NCBI GenBank assembly: GCA_017861475.1
Contig: JAGFXV010000260.1
Span: 1-5,959, forward strand
From: Bacillota bacterium
GTDB taxonomy: Bacteria; Bacillota; Syntrophomonadia; Syntrophomonadales; Syntrophomonadaceae
Direction: 5' to 3'
Length of the DNA: 5,959 bases
A program made the position numbers and the translations under genes. The number at the start of each line of letters is the position of its first letter. Within the stretch, counting starts at the first letter, position 1. Positions 1-4,978 of this stretch are shown here, in pieces. The notes below the pieces were generated by a model. The model was given only the letters and a program-made list of their open reading frames with translations. It ran no database searches and was not told where the DNA came from.

Positions 1-21
1 CCTTCTGGTTTCAACCGTCAT
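1..21 (-). CDS. Possible start of the next gene of the ABC operon (partial)
   Basis: On the minus strand an ATG at position 21 opens a frame (MTVETRR) that runs off the left edge. A G-rich Shine-Dalgarno-like run (GGGGGG, 30-35) lies 8 bases upstream. The two nearby ATGs at 25 and 29 meet stop codons within a few codons, so the ATG at 21 is the only viable start. The gap to the permease stop codon is 43 bases and shows no terminator hairpin, so a co-transcribed gene is plausible. Seven residues say nothing about function, and the call rests only on start-site features. Confidence 0.35.
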
Positions 22-64
22 TCATCCATCCCCCCAAAGGTCAATATCTCTAATGGCATAATAA

Positions 65-754
65 TTAACGCCAAGAACAAAAGTATTTTTCGGCCACATC
101 CAGCGCCGAGAAAAGACAAAATCCCAATATGCTCAACATTACGATACCAGCGTACATATCCAGGTAGTTTACCCGCATCCAGGCATCCATAATGAAATAT
201 CCCATCCCATATTCAGTACCAAAAGTTTCCGTAAAAAAAAGGATCGAAACAGCCGTGCCCAATGCCAAACGGGTGGCAGTGATTACCTCAGGCAGGGAAG
301 CCGGAATGATGATCTCGCTGAATATCTGTCTTCGACCGGCTCCCAGAGACTGCAATGAACGAAATATCTCCTGCGGTATATTTTTTACTGCGTCACGGGC
401 AGTTATGATGATCTGAAATACAATAATGAGCACGATCATAATCAATTTTGAAGCTTCTCCCAACCCAAATAACAGCATCACAATCGGGAGAAGAGCAATT
501 TTCGGCACCGGAAATCCCAGCGATACTCCCAGCAGGATTGAAATGGCAATCCCGGCAATGATCCTTCCCAGGCTGTAAAGAAGGTGTATTTCCATCCGGC
601 TTTGAAAGATCTGCAGGATATCTGTGAATACCGCTGTCGGCGTTGGTATAATCGGTATTTTCAACAACATTGCCACTGCCTGCCAGACGATTATCACCAG
701 TACAAAGCTGTACAGTGCGCCCTGCCATTTTCCCCTTGACTGCAACGTGCTCAT
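65..754 (-). CDS. ABC transporter permease, NitT/TauT (SsuC/TauC-like) family, apparently internally shortened
   Basis: Inner-membrane permease of a NitT/TauT-type ABC importer, which would form the channel driven by the neighbouring ATPase. Seen in the 229 residues: an N-terminal membrane helix (about 13-32), the conserved HLLYSLGRIIAGIAISILLG stretch at 57-76, PVPKIALLP at 82-90, and the cytoplasmic coupling (EAA-type) loop at about 111-135 with SLGAGRRQIF. The C-terminal part, including ETFGTEYGMGYFIMDAWMR (155-173), is well preserved. The ATG overlaps the ATPase stop codon by 4 bases (ATGA), indicating translational coupling. Oddity: G80 is followed directly by F81, whereas relatives as I recall them carry roughly 20-25 more residues here, linking the second conserved helix to the PIPKIALLP helix. 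Usual family length is about 250-275 residues. The loss is in frame, so a protein could be made, but its fold is doubtful. The family call is firm; the substrate (sulfonate, thiamin precursor or other) cannot be told. Confidence 0.88.
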   Translation of the reverse strand: MSTLQSRGKWQGALYSFVLVIIVWQAVAMLLKIPIIPTPTAVFTDILQIFQSRMEIHLLYSLGRIIAGIAISILLGVSLGFPVPKIALLPIVMLLFGLGEASKLIMIVLIIVFQIIITARDAVKNIPQEIFRSLQSLGAGRRQIFSEIIIPASLPEVITATRLALGTAVSILFFTETFGTEYGMGYFIMDAWMRVNYLDMYAGIVMLSILGFCLFSALDVAEKYFCSWR

Positions 755-1488
755 CCTTTATCCAATAAATTTCTAAGTTGTTTTGACATTTGATAGTACT
801 CATCATGATAACGTAAATTATCCCGCTGAAAACAGGGATTTTCATAAATGCCCAGGATCCTTCCCGGAGAAGATGAAAAGACCACAATCTTACTGCCCAA
901 ATAGAGGGCCTCATCCACACTGTGGGTGATAAATACGGTAGTAACATGGTGATCCTGCCATATTTTCAGGAAAAGTTCCTGCATTTCCTCCCGGCTGATC
1001 GCGTCCAGCGCTGAAAAAGGTTCGTCCATCAGCAATATATCAGGTTTTAACAAAAATGCCCGGGCAATGGCTACCCGCTGCTGCTGTCCACCGCTCAGTT
1101 CTTTCGGGTAACGGTCCAGCAGCTGATCTATCCCCAGTTGTTTAAGAATATAATCAAAATATTCTTCTTCCCGGGGCTGGCCTTTGATTTTAACCCCCAG
1201 AACAATATTCTGACGGACATTTTTCCAGGGCAGCAGGCCATAGTTTTGCAGGATCAAACCGATCCTTTGCTGCTTGGGGTCTACCGGCCGGCCATCGATA
1301 AGGACCGTACCCTCATAATCTCTCAGGATCCCGGACAAGACATAGAGAAAGGTCGATTTTCCGCATCCGGAGGGACCGATAAAGGTAAAGATCTCACCCT
1401 TGCCGATGTTTATATTGATTTGATCAAGAGCCAGGACTGAATTGTCCTGGCTGCCGTAATGAACACTCAGATCTTTGATATCAATCAC
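751..1488 (-). CDS. ABC transporter ATP-binding protein, NitT/TauT (SsuB/TauB-like) family
   Basis: Cytoplasmic ATPase that powers the ABC importer encoded on either side. All nucleotide-binding motifs are present in order: Walker A GPSGCGKST at 38-46, Q-loop glutamine 81 (LILQNYGLLPW), signature LSGGQ at 131-135, Walker B ILLMDEP at 151-157, D-loop SALD at 159-162 and H-loop histidine 189 (FITHSVDEA). The QNYGLLPWKNV segment and the length of 245 residues are typical of the SsuB/TauB/NrtD group. The start is GTG at 1488, preceded by AAGG (1499-1502) that overlaps the end of the binding-protein gene; that gene's stop lies 7 bases upstream of the GTG. The stop overlaps the permease start in an ATGA junction. 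This is the only component of the importer that appears undamaged. Confidence 0.94.
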   Translation of the reverse strand: MIDIKDLSVHYGSQDNSVLALDQININIGKGEIFTFIGPSGCGKSTFLYVLSGILRDYEGTVLIDGRPVDPKQQRIGLILQNYGLLPWKNVRQNIVLGVKIKGQPREEEYFDYILKQLGIDQLLDRYPKELSGGQQQRVAIARAFLLKPDILLMDEPFSALDAISREEMQELFLKIWQDHHVTTVFITHSVDEALYLGSKIVVFSSSPGRILGIYENPCFQRDNLRYHDEYYQMSKQLRNLLDKG

Positions 1489-1495
1489 AAATTCA

Positions 1496-2170
1496 CTACC
1501 TTAAGAATCCTTCTGCTGTTAGGTCTGTATATGTAAAACTGTTTTTGATCAAATTTTTGCTCCGCATCCAACTCACTACATTATCGACAATTTTGGCATC
1601 CGGGGCCGAAGCATGTTCATACTTGGGTAATGTTAAGCTGCCTTTAATTGTAGGAGGAAATCCCTGCTCCTGAATGATATAATCTGCATTATTTTCCAGT
1701 GGTTCCTTTTGCAGATAATCTGCCGCTTCATTATAGGCGGCAAAAACGGCCTTGATTTCTTCCGGGTTCTCTTTCAGGCATTTGCCGGTAAAAGCGATCG
1801 CCCCTGCTTTATTTTTCAGCTCATCAGTACTACTGAGCGTCAATGCGCCATCCTTGATCGCCAGGCCGGCCAGCGGTTGGGGCAGAATAGCTGCGTCGAT
1901 TTTGCCTCCCTGCAACATTTCCAGCCTTGTCGGCAGCGGCGGAATAGCAATTTTATTGATATCACTGGCTTGCATTCCTGCACTGGCCAGCATCTGGTCA
2001 ACCGTATATTCCATGATCGTATTGGTCGAAAGCCCAACAGATCTGCCTTTTAGATCAGTGACGGTTTTAATACCAGTTTCCTTGCCGGCCATCAGCAAAA
2101 TATTGCCTTCGCTTCTGGCAATCATTTTCAGATCGATCCCGCCCTCGTTGGCGAAGACTACTGCCAGCAC
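1496..2170 (-). CDS. ABC transporter substrate-binding protein, NMT1/SsuA-like, C-terminal part of a broken gene
   Basis: This frame holds most of a periplasmic-binding-protein-like fold for a NitT/TauT importer. It runs from LAVVFANEGGIDLKMIAR through DLKGRSVGLSTNTIMEYTVDQ (about 44-64) and the second-lobe stretch GGKIDAAILPQPLAG (about 88-102), and ends in GFLR. The GTG at 2170 is only the first possible start. The native frame clearly extends eight codons further, as LDGVITDV (2168-2191), a motif that sits mid-lobe in this family. It then runs into the palindrome and a TAA at 2201-2203, 11 codons above the GTG. A protein started here would lack a signal peptide and the first part of lobe 1, so it would stay in the cytoplasm and probably not bind ligand. 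The missing lipoprotein start is at 2312 in another frame; together the pieces represent one gene spanning 1496-2312. The family is firm; function as it stands is unlikely. Confidence 0.8.
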   Translation of the reverse strand: MLAVVFANEGGIDLKMIARSEGNILLMAGKETGIKTVTDLKGRSVGLSTNTIMEYTVDQMLASAGMQASDINKIAIPPLPTRLEMLQGGKIDAAILPQPLAGLAIKDGALTLSSTDELKNKAGAIAFTGKCLKENPEEIKAVFAAYNEAADYLQKEPLENNADYIIQEQGFPPTIKGSLTLPKYEHASAPDAKIVDNVVSWMRSKNLIKNSFTYTDLTAEGFLR

Positions 2171-2312
2171 ATCGGTTATAACTCCGTCCAGTGGACGGAG
2201 TTATAACCGATGTCTGCGGTACTTTTTCCTGTGAATTGCTCCCTTTATCACCGCACCCCACCAAATTGAAAACAAAAAGAAGCACCAGCATCACCGTCAA
2301 CAGCTTCCTCAT
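2067..2312 (-). pseudogene. Lipoprotein signal-peptide fragment of the broken substrate-binding protein
   Basis: The ATG at 2312 has a strong ribosome binding site (AAAGGGAGG, 2318-2326) and encodes a classical bacterial lipoprotein signal: MRK, a hydrophobic core (LLTVMLVLLFVFN) and a lipobox LVGC with cysteine 20 as the lipidated residue, followed by a Gly/Ser/Lys-rich tether. Residues 1-33 (up to KVPQ) look native. Residues 34-48 are encoded by the palindrome at 2169-2213. Residues 49-81 are an out-of-frame reading of the binding-protein gene and resemble nothing. The ATG therefore belongs to the gene continued at 1496-2170 in the +1 frame. About 45-55 codons of the first lobe, expected between the tether and LDGVITDV, are absent (estimated from memory of the family's usual length). 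The frame as written would give a short lipoprotein with a meaningless tail. Confidence 0.75.
2169..2213. repeat. 45-base near-perfect palindrome at the break in the binding-protein gene
   Basis: The left arm (2169-2190) and right arm (2192-2213) are exact reverse complements of 22 bases, separated by the single base G2191. Pairing stops at once outside the arms (2168 C against 2214 C). Read on the minus strand, the left arm is native coding sequence for GVITDV in the binding protein. The right arm, next to the lipoprotein tether, is an inverted copy that encodes nothing sensible, shifts the frame and introduces an in-frame TAA. No T-run follows on either strand, and the site lies inside a gene, so this is not a normal terminator. 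The structure is what a fold-back template switch with deletion would leave, in the cell or during amplification or assembly. Confidence 0.95.
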
Positions 2313-2374
2313 TATATCCTCCCTTTACATAATTTTAGAGCCGACTGTATTTTTACCCAAAAATCCCTGTAACA

Positions 2375-2403
2375 ATTTTATACCATCATCTTATATAAAC
2401 CAA
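2375..2403 (-). promoter_or_regulatory. Candidate sigma-70-type promoter for the ABC operon
   Basis: In the 91-base gap between the cupin stop and the lipoprotein start, the minus strand carries TTGGTT (2398-2403), a 17-base spacer and TAAAAT (2375-2380). The -10 matches consensus at 5 of 6 positions but the -35 at only 3. It would leave a leader of roughly 55 bases. Without it the ABC genes could be read through from the cupin gene, since no clear terminator lies between them. No riboswitch-like conserved core is visible in the gap. Confidence 0.3.
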
Positions 2404-2754
2404 CTATTTATCCCCTTCTTCGGGAACGATGCAAAGGAACGAAAAATCATCCATGCCGTTGTTTCTGAATTGATGTTCCATATTGTCAGGGACATAAGCG
2501 ATCGAACCGGGTCCTAATTCATAGGACTGACCGTCAAGAAACAGTGTCCCCCTGCCGCTGATAACATAGTTGATATGCGGCCAGGGATGCTTATGACGGG
2601 GCGAAAAGCCATTCTCCGCCAGATCAAACTGGCGCATTACCCATCCCTGCCAGCCCTGCTGCGGACCAATCAGAACCTTTTTGAACACGTTTTCCATTAC
2701 CCCGGGATGATTGATCGATTGACCGGAAACTTCCTTAACATGGCCTACAAACAT
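2404..2754 (-). CDS. Small single-domain cupin protein
   Basis: A 116-residue protein that is a single cupin_2 beta-barrel with little outside it. Motif 1 is HKHPWPHINYVISGRG at 54-69, giving histidines 54, 56 and 60; motif 2 is GSIAYVPDNMEHQFRNNG at 83-100, with histidine 94. These residues would bind a metal ion. The glutamate usual after the third histidine (HE in HPWEHEVYV) is isoleucine 61, so histidine 60 may take over as ligand. The ATG at 2754 is chosen over the one at 2787 because AAAGGAGG sits 7 bases upstream of it and would otherwise be inside the gene. Cupins of this size include small dioxygenases, isomerases and sugar- or ligand-binding proteins, so the reaction cannot be stated. 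It lies upstream of the ABC operon on the same strand and could share its substrate pathway, which is inference from position only. Confidence 0.85.
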   Translation of the reverse strand: MFVGHVKEVSGQSINHPGVMENVFKKVLIGPQQGWQGWVMRQFDLAENGFSPRHKHPWPHINYVISGRGTLFLDGQSYELGPGSIAYVPDNMEHQFRNNGMDDFSFLCIVPEEGDK

Positions 2755-2761
2755 ACCTACG

Positions 2762-2769
2762 CCTCCTTT
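2762..2769 (-). promoter_or_regulatory. Ribosome binding site that fixes the cupin start
   Basis: AAAGGAGG on the minus strand, 7 bases before the ATG at 2754, is a near-ideal Shine-Dalgarno sequence. It falls inside the longer open frame that begins at 2787, so the shorter 116-residue product is preferred. Confidence 0.85.
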
Positions 2770-2841
2770 AACTTTGCATAAAATCATGATTCATTTCTTA
2801 CTGATTATTTGCGGAAATTTATTGGCTGAGTTATAACTTCC

Positions 2842-2906
2842 ATAATAACACGAACCGGGCTCAGCGCCGACAGGTAATTCTATCAATTAAAATACAGTGC
2901 AAGCAA
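2842..2906 (-). promoter_or_regulatory. Candidate promoters for the cupin gene
   Basis: Two extended -10 elements face the cupin gene. TGATAGAAT (2877-2885) has a weak -35 TTGCTT (2901-2906) at 18 bases. TGTTATTAT (2842-2850) has no recognisable -35. Each -10 hexamer matches TATAAT at 5 of 6 positions. The first would give a leader of about 115 bases, the second about 80. AT-rich DNA yields such matches by chance, so neither is certain. Confidence 0.3.
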
Positions 2907-2921
2907 CTATATCCATAATAA

Positions 2922-2930
2922 TGCTATAAT
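2922..2930 (+). promoter_or_regulatory. Extended -10 promoter for the MBL-fold gene
   Basis: TGCTATAAT is a perfect extended -10 (TG, one base, TATAAT). No good -35 lies 17 bases upstream, which extended -10 promoters tolerate. Transcription would start near 2937 and leave a leader of about 67 bases before the TTG start. The leader contains a short inverted repeat (TGATCA...TGATC around 2949-2966) of unknown meaning. Confidence 0.55.
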
Positions 2931-3003
2931 CGTTACATGCATAGATATTGATCAAAAAGGCTGATCGTATCTCGGCTCACATCTTCGAGAAGAAGGGATT
3001 GCC

Positions 3004-3813
3004 TTGATAAAGAATCGTCAATTCGGCAGCGTGCTCCAGTTGGAAATGGGCAAGGAAATCAATGGACGGGTGCTTTACAGCATGGCTGCTTATTTTGTAG
3101 ACGGAATCCTTTTCGATACCGGGCCCTATTCGGTAACTGGCGAGGCCAGGGGATTTTTCCCTTCATTGGCGGTGGAAAAAGTAGTCAACACCCATCATCA
3201 CGAAGATCATATCGGCAACAATTATCTCCTGGCCGAGCAGGGTATTCCTATTTTTGCACATCAAAAAGCCGTTCCCCTGATCGAGGACCCCTCCCAGTGG
3301 ACTGGTCGCCTGCTGGACTATCAAAAACTGGTTTGGGAATATCCCCCGCCTTCCCCTTGCCTTCCTTTGGGTGAGTATTTTCAGAGCCGCCATCACACTT
3401 TCCGGGTCATTCATACTCCCGGACATTCGCTTGATCACATTTGTCTGCTGGAGGAAGAGCAGGGCTGGCTTTTCAGCGGGGATCTGTTTTTGGGAGAAAA
3501 AGTGAAACAATTGCGCAGCGATGAAGATATCCATCAGAGTATACAGTCTCTGCAATATCTGCTGCAATACAAATTTGATACCATATTCTGCTGTTCAGGC
3601 CGGGTCTTTGAAGATGGCTGGCACAAAATGCAGGCCAAGCTAAACTGGTGGCAGGAAATTTATCAGCAGGTAATCAACATGAAAGACCGCGATTTAACTG
3701 ATGAAGATATTCGTGACCAACTGTTGGGAGAAGAAAATATTCTCGCCCAGGTCACCGAAGGAGATCTGGCCAAAATGAATCTCATCCGCTCATTTTTGGC
3801 ACTCCGTCGTTAA
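3004..3813 (+). CDS. MBL-fold metallo-hydrolase (metallo-beta-lactamase superfamily)
   Basis: A 269-residue cytoplasmic protein without a signal peptide. The superfamily's metal site is clear: HHHEDH at 64-69 (His64, His66, Asp68, His69), the third-histidine motif HTPGHSLDH at 137-145 with His141, and the bridging aspartate in FSGD at 157-160 (Asp160). An early strand LFDTG (36-40) is also typical. The last histidine of the dizinc site, expected after strand DTIF near 191-195, is not visible; the sequence there is CCSGR (196-200). After about 205 comes a predicted-helical tail of some 65 residues (WHKMQAKLNWWQE onward), which may be a substrate-selecting or oligomerising element. The start is TTG, chosen because AAGGG (2993-2997) lies 6 bases upstream and homology-like sequence begins soon after; ATG at codon 15 is the alternative. 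It is read alone, divergent from the cupin. Likely substrates are thioesters, lactones or phosphoesters, but none can be chosen. Confidence 0.87.
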   Translation: MIKNRQFGSVLQLEMGKEINGRVLYSMAAYFVDGILFDTGPYSVTGEARGFFPSLAVEKVVNTHHHEDHIGNNYLLAEQGIPIFAHQKAVPLIEDPSQWTGRLLDYQKLVWEYPPPSPCLPLGEYFQSRHHTFRVIHTPGHSLDHICLLEEEQGWLFSGDLFLGEKVKQLRSDEDIHQSIQSLQYLLQYKFDTIFCCSGRVFEDGWHKMQAKLNWWQEIYQQVINMKDRDLTDEDIRDQLLGEENILAQVTEGDLAKMNLIRSFLALRR

Positions 3814-3892
3814 AGAAAAAGGTAACATGGGGACGGTTCTCTTGTTACCATTTCGATAATTTCTAGTAACAAGAGAACCGTCCCCATATTAC
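3812..3892 (-). terminator. Probable terminator of the azlCD transcript, formed by the hairpin
   Basis: Read on the minus strand, the 27-bp stem is followed by CTTTTTCTTTA (3811-3821), a U-rich tract suited to intrinsic termination. The single mismatch becomes a G-U wobble in the minus-strand RNA, so the stem is complete there. On the plus strand the trailing sequence is only GTGTTACGTGTTTT, so termination of the MBL-fold transcript is possible but weaker. The stem is much longer than that of a typical terminator. Confidence 0.5.
3822..3892. repeat. REP/MITE-like hairpin with GGGGACGGTTCTC core between convergent genes
   Basis: Two 27-base arms, 3822-3848 and 3866-3892, are reverse complements except for one position (3826 C against 3888 A) and enclose a 17-base loop. 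The core GGGGACGGTTCTCTTGTTAC resembles a dispersed intergenic hairpin motif I recall from many Clostridia and some other bacteria, often near REP-associated transposases. That link is from memory and needs a search. No transposase is encoded here and only one copy lies in the window. The element occupies nearly the whole gap between the MBL-fold stop (3813) and the azlD stop (3905). Confidence 0.8.
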
Positions 3893-3902
3893 GTGTTACG
3901 TG
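3889..3902. repeat. Two tandem 7-base units, TTACGTG
   Basis: TTACGTG is repeated head to tail at 3889-3895 and 3896-3902. It overlaps the outer end of the right hairpin arm, whose border is also a (G/A)TTAC sequence. It could be slippage at the element's edge or a trace of its insertion. Two units are too few to be sure. Confidence 0.5.
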
Positions 3903-3904
3903 TT

Positions 3905-4240
3905 TTAGTTAAATACCGTCTGTACCAGCAGCATATACAAAACCGTCCCCCCGCCGATGCTCAGCAACGAATTGTTTTTCCACAAATGCAGTGCGATTAC
4001 AAACAAGACCGCGATTGCTTCAGGAAGACCATAAGGTGCCGACAGCAGGGAAACATTCCGTAAACAGTAAATGACCAGTAACCCAATCGCAGCAAAAGGC
4101 AGCACCTTGCCCAGATAAACGATGTAGGGCGGAGTAGCATTTTGATCCGGGAACAGGATAAAAGGGAGCGCCCGGGTAAGGATCGTTCCGATACATACTG
4201 CGGCTATAATTACAAGCGCTTGCTGCGCACTGAGGATCAT
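3905..4240 (-). CDS. azlD: AzlD family branched-chain amino acid transport protein
   Basis: A 111-residue membrane protein with about four hydrophobic segments, which is the AzlD/YgaH size and layout. Typical family features are the N-terminal ITRALPF-like stretch (here GTILTRALPFILFPD, about 18-32), YLGKVLPFAAIGLLVIYCL (42-60) and a central PEAIAVLFVIALHLW segment. With AzlC it forms a two-component exporter of branched-chain amino acids or their analogues, as known for azlCD of Bacillus subtilis and ygaZH of Escherichia coli. Its ATG overlaps the azlC stop by 4 bases (ATGA, 4237-4240), and AAAGGAG lies 7 bases upstream, so the two are coupled. It ends just before the hairpin that probably terminates the transcript. 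Confidence 0.92.
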   Translation of the reverse strand: MILSAQQALVIIAAVCIGTILTRALPFILFPDQNATPPYIVYLGKVLPFAAIGLLVIYCLRNVSLLSAPYGLPEAIAVLFVIALHLWKNNSLLSIGGGTVLYMLLVQTVFN

Positions 4241-4935
4241 ATCTCCACTCCTTTATCGATTCGTTTTCTGAAGATGGATAAAACCACAACGATCAACAGC
4301 ATAGCCGGAATGATAAACCCTTGCGGGCCAAATATAAGCAGACAGACCAAACTTAATGCCAGACCGGCCAGGGCAGGGCTGTGTTGCTGCTGCGATTTCC
4401 ACTGGTTGATAAAAATCACCACGAAAAGAGCGGTCATTACGAAATCTATGCCTTTGGTATCAAAAGAAACCATGGCTCCAAAAAAGGCTCCCAACGCCGT
4501 TCCTGCCACCCAGTAGATGTGATCCAGAAGAGTGACGAAAAACATAAACCAGTATTTATCAACACCTGGGGGAGGTTCGGTTGAACAAAGCACAGAAAAA
4601 GTTTCATCCACCATTCCGAAAATAAGATAAGGTTTTTTCCAGCCTGCTCCGCCGTATTTTTCCAGCATGGAAACTCCGTAAAACAAATGCCGGGCATTGA
4701 TGACCAGTGTTATCAGCAATGCATTCAGCGGATTAAACACTGAAGTCAGAAGATTAACGGCAACAAACTGCATCGATCCCGCATAAATAATCAGACTCAT
4801 TAAAATTGACCATTGCGCCGAATAGCCTTTACTGTTCATCAGTATTCCAAAAGCAAAACCTAAAAAGATAAATCCGGCCCATATCGGGATGGTATAGGGA
4901 AATGCCGCTTTTAAAGCACGTAACTTTGGTGACAA
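4237..4935 (-). CDS. azlC: AzlC family branched-chain amino acid exporter, large subunit
   Basis: A 232-residue inner-membrane protein of the AzlC/YgaZ family, the main subunit of the AzlCD exporter. Visible family signatures are AFPYTIPIWAGFIFLGFAFG at 11-30, YAGSMQF at 51-57, NARHLFYG at 80-87 and DETFSV at 110-115, followed by three or four hydrophobic segments and a short basic C-terminus (FRKRIDKG). Length is normal. The start is TTG at 4935, supported by AGGAGG 8 bases upstream and by the protein beginning at the usual distance before the first conserved helix. It lies 43 bases after the MATE stop on the same strand, so the MATE gene and azlCD may be one transcript of export functions. 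No regulator gene of the AzlB/Lrp type is in the window. Confidence 0.94.
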   Translation of the reverse strand: MSPKLRALKAAFPYTIPIWAGFIFLGFAFGILMNSKGYSAQWSILMSLIIYAGSMQFVAVNLLTSVFNPLNALLITLVINARHLFYGVSMLEKYGGAGWKKPYLIFGMVDETFSVLCSTEPPPGVDKYWFMFFVTLLDHIYWVAGTALGAFFGAMVSFDTKGIDFVMTALFVVIFINQWKSQQQHSPALAGLALSLVCLLIFGPQGFIIPAMLLIVVVLSIFRKRIDKGVEI

Positions 4936-4943
4936 AACAAAGG

Positions 4944-4949
4944 CCTCCT
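4944..4949 (-). promoter_or_regulatory. Ribosome binding site that supports the azlC TTG start
   Basis: A consensus AGGAGG on the minus strand, 8 bases before TTG at 4935. No in-frame ATG lies nearby upstream, and the next in-frame ATG (codon 33) is inside the conserved first helix region, so TTG is the best start. Confidence 0.8.
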
Positions 4950-4978
4950 GTATTCCTTACCATGATAAAATCATTTTT

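Noticed and set aside
393..947. Minus-strand open frame of 184 codons across the permease-ATPase junction.
   Set aside because: It lies in another frame over two genes with clear family motifs, and its translation resembles nothing.
2198..2207. GAGTTATAAC occurs both in the palindrome and at 2828-2837 in the cupin promoter region, as if a shared operator.
   Set aside because: In the palindrome it is native coding sequence for the binding protein, and a 10-base AT-rich match containing the self-complementary GTTATAAC is likely chance.
2169..2213. The palindrome as an intrinsic terminator or operator of the ABC operon.
   Set aside because: It lies inside coding sequence after the signal peptide, has no T-run on either strand, and one arm is plain coding DNA of the binding protein.
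2191..2517. Plus-strand open frame of 108 codons beginning with MDGVITDV.
   Set aside because: It starts in the palindrome, whose symmetry copies the GVITDV peptide onto the opposite strand, and then runs antisense across the signal peptide and the cupin end; it has no ribosome binding site or family resemblance.
2755..3003. A riboswitch in the divergent intergenic region or upstream of the ABC operon, for example of the thiamin type.
   Set aside because: None of the conserved core sequences that I can recognise, such as CTGAGA with its partner, is arranged correctly; GGCTGAG at 2824-2830 pairs with only six bases at 2860-2865.
4957..4978. ATGAT-TTT-ATCAT inverted repeat between the MATE gene and azlC as a terminator.
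   Set aside because: The stem is only five AT-rich pairs with no following T-tract on the minus strand; it is too weak to separate the two genes.
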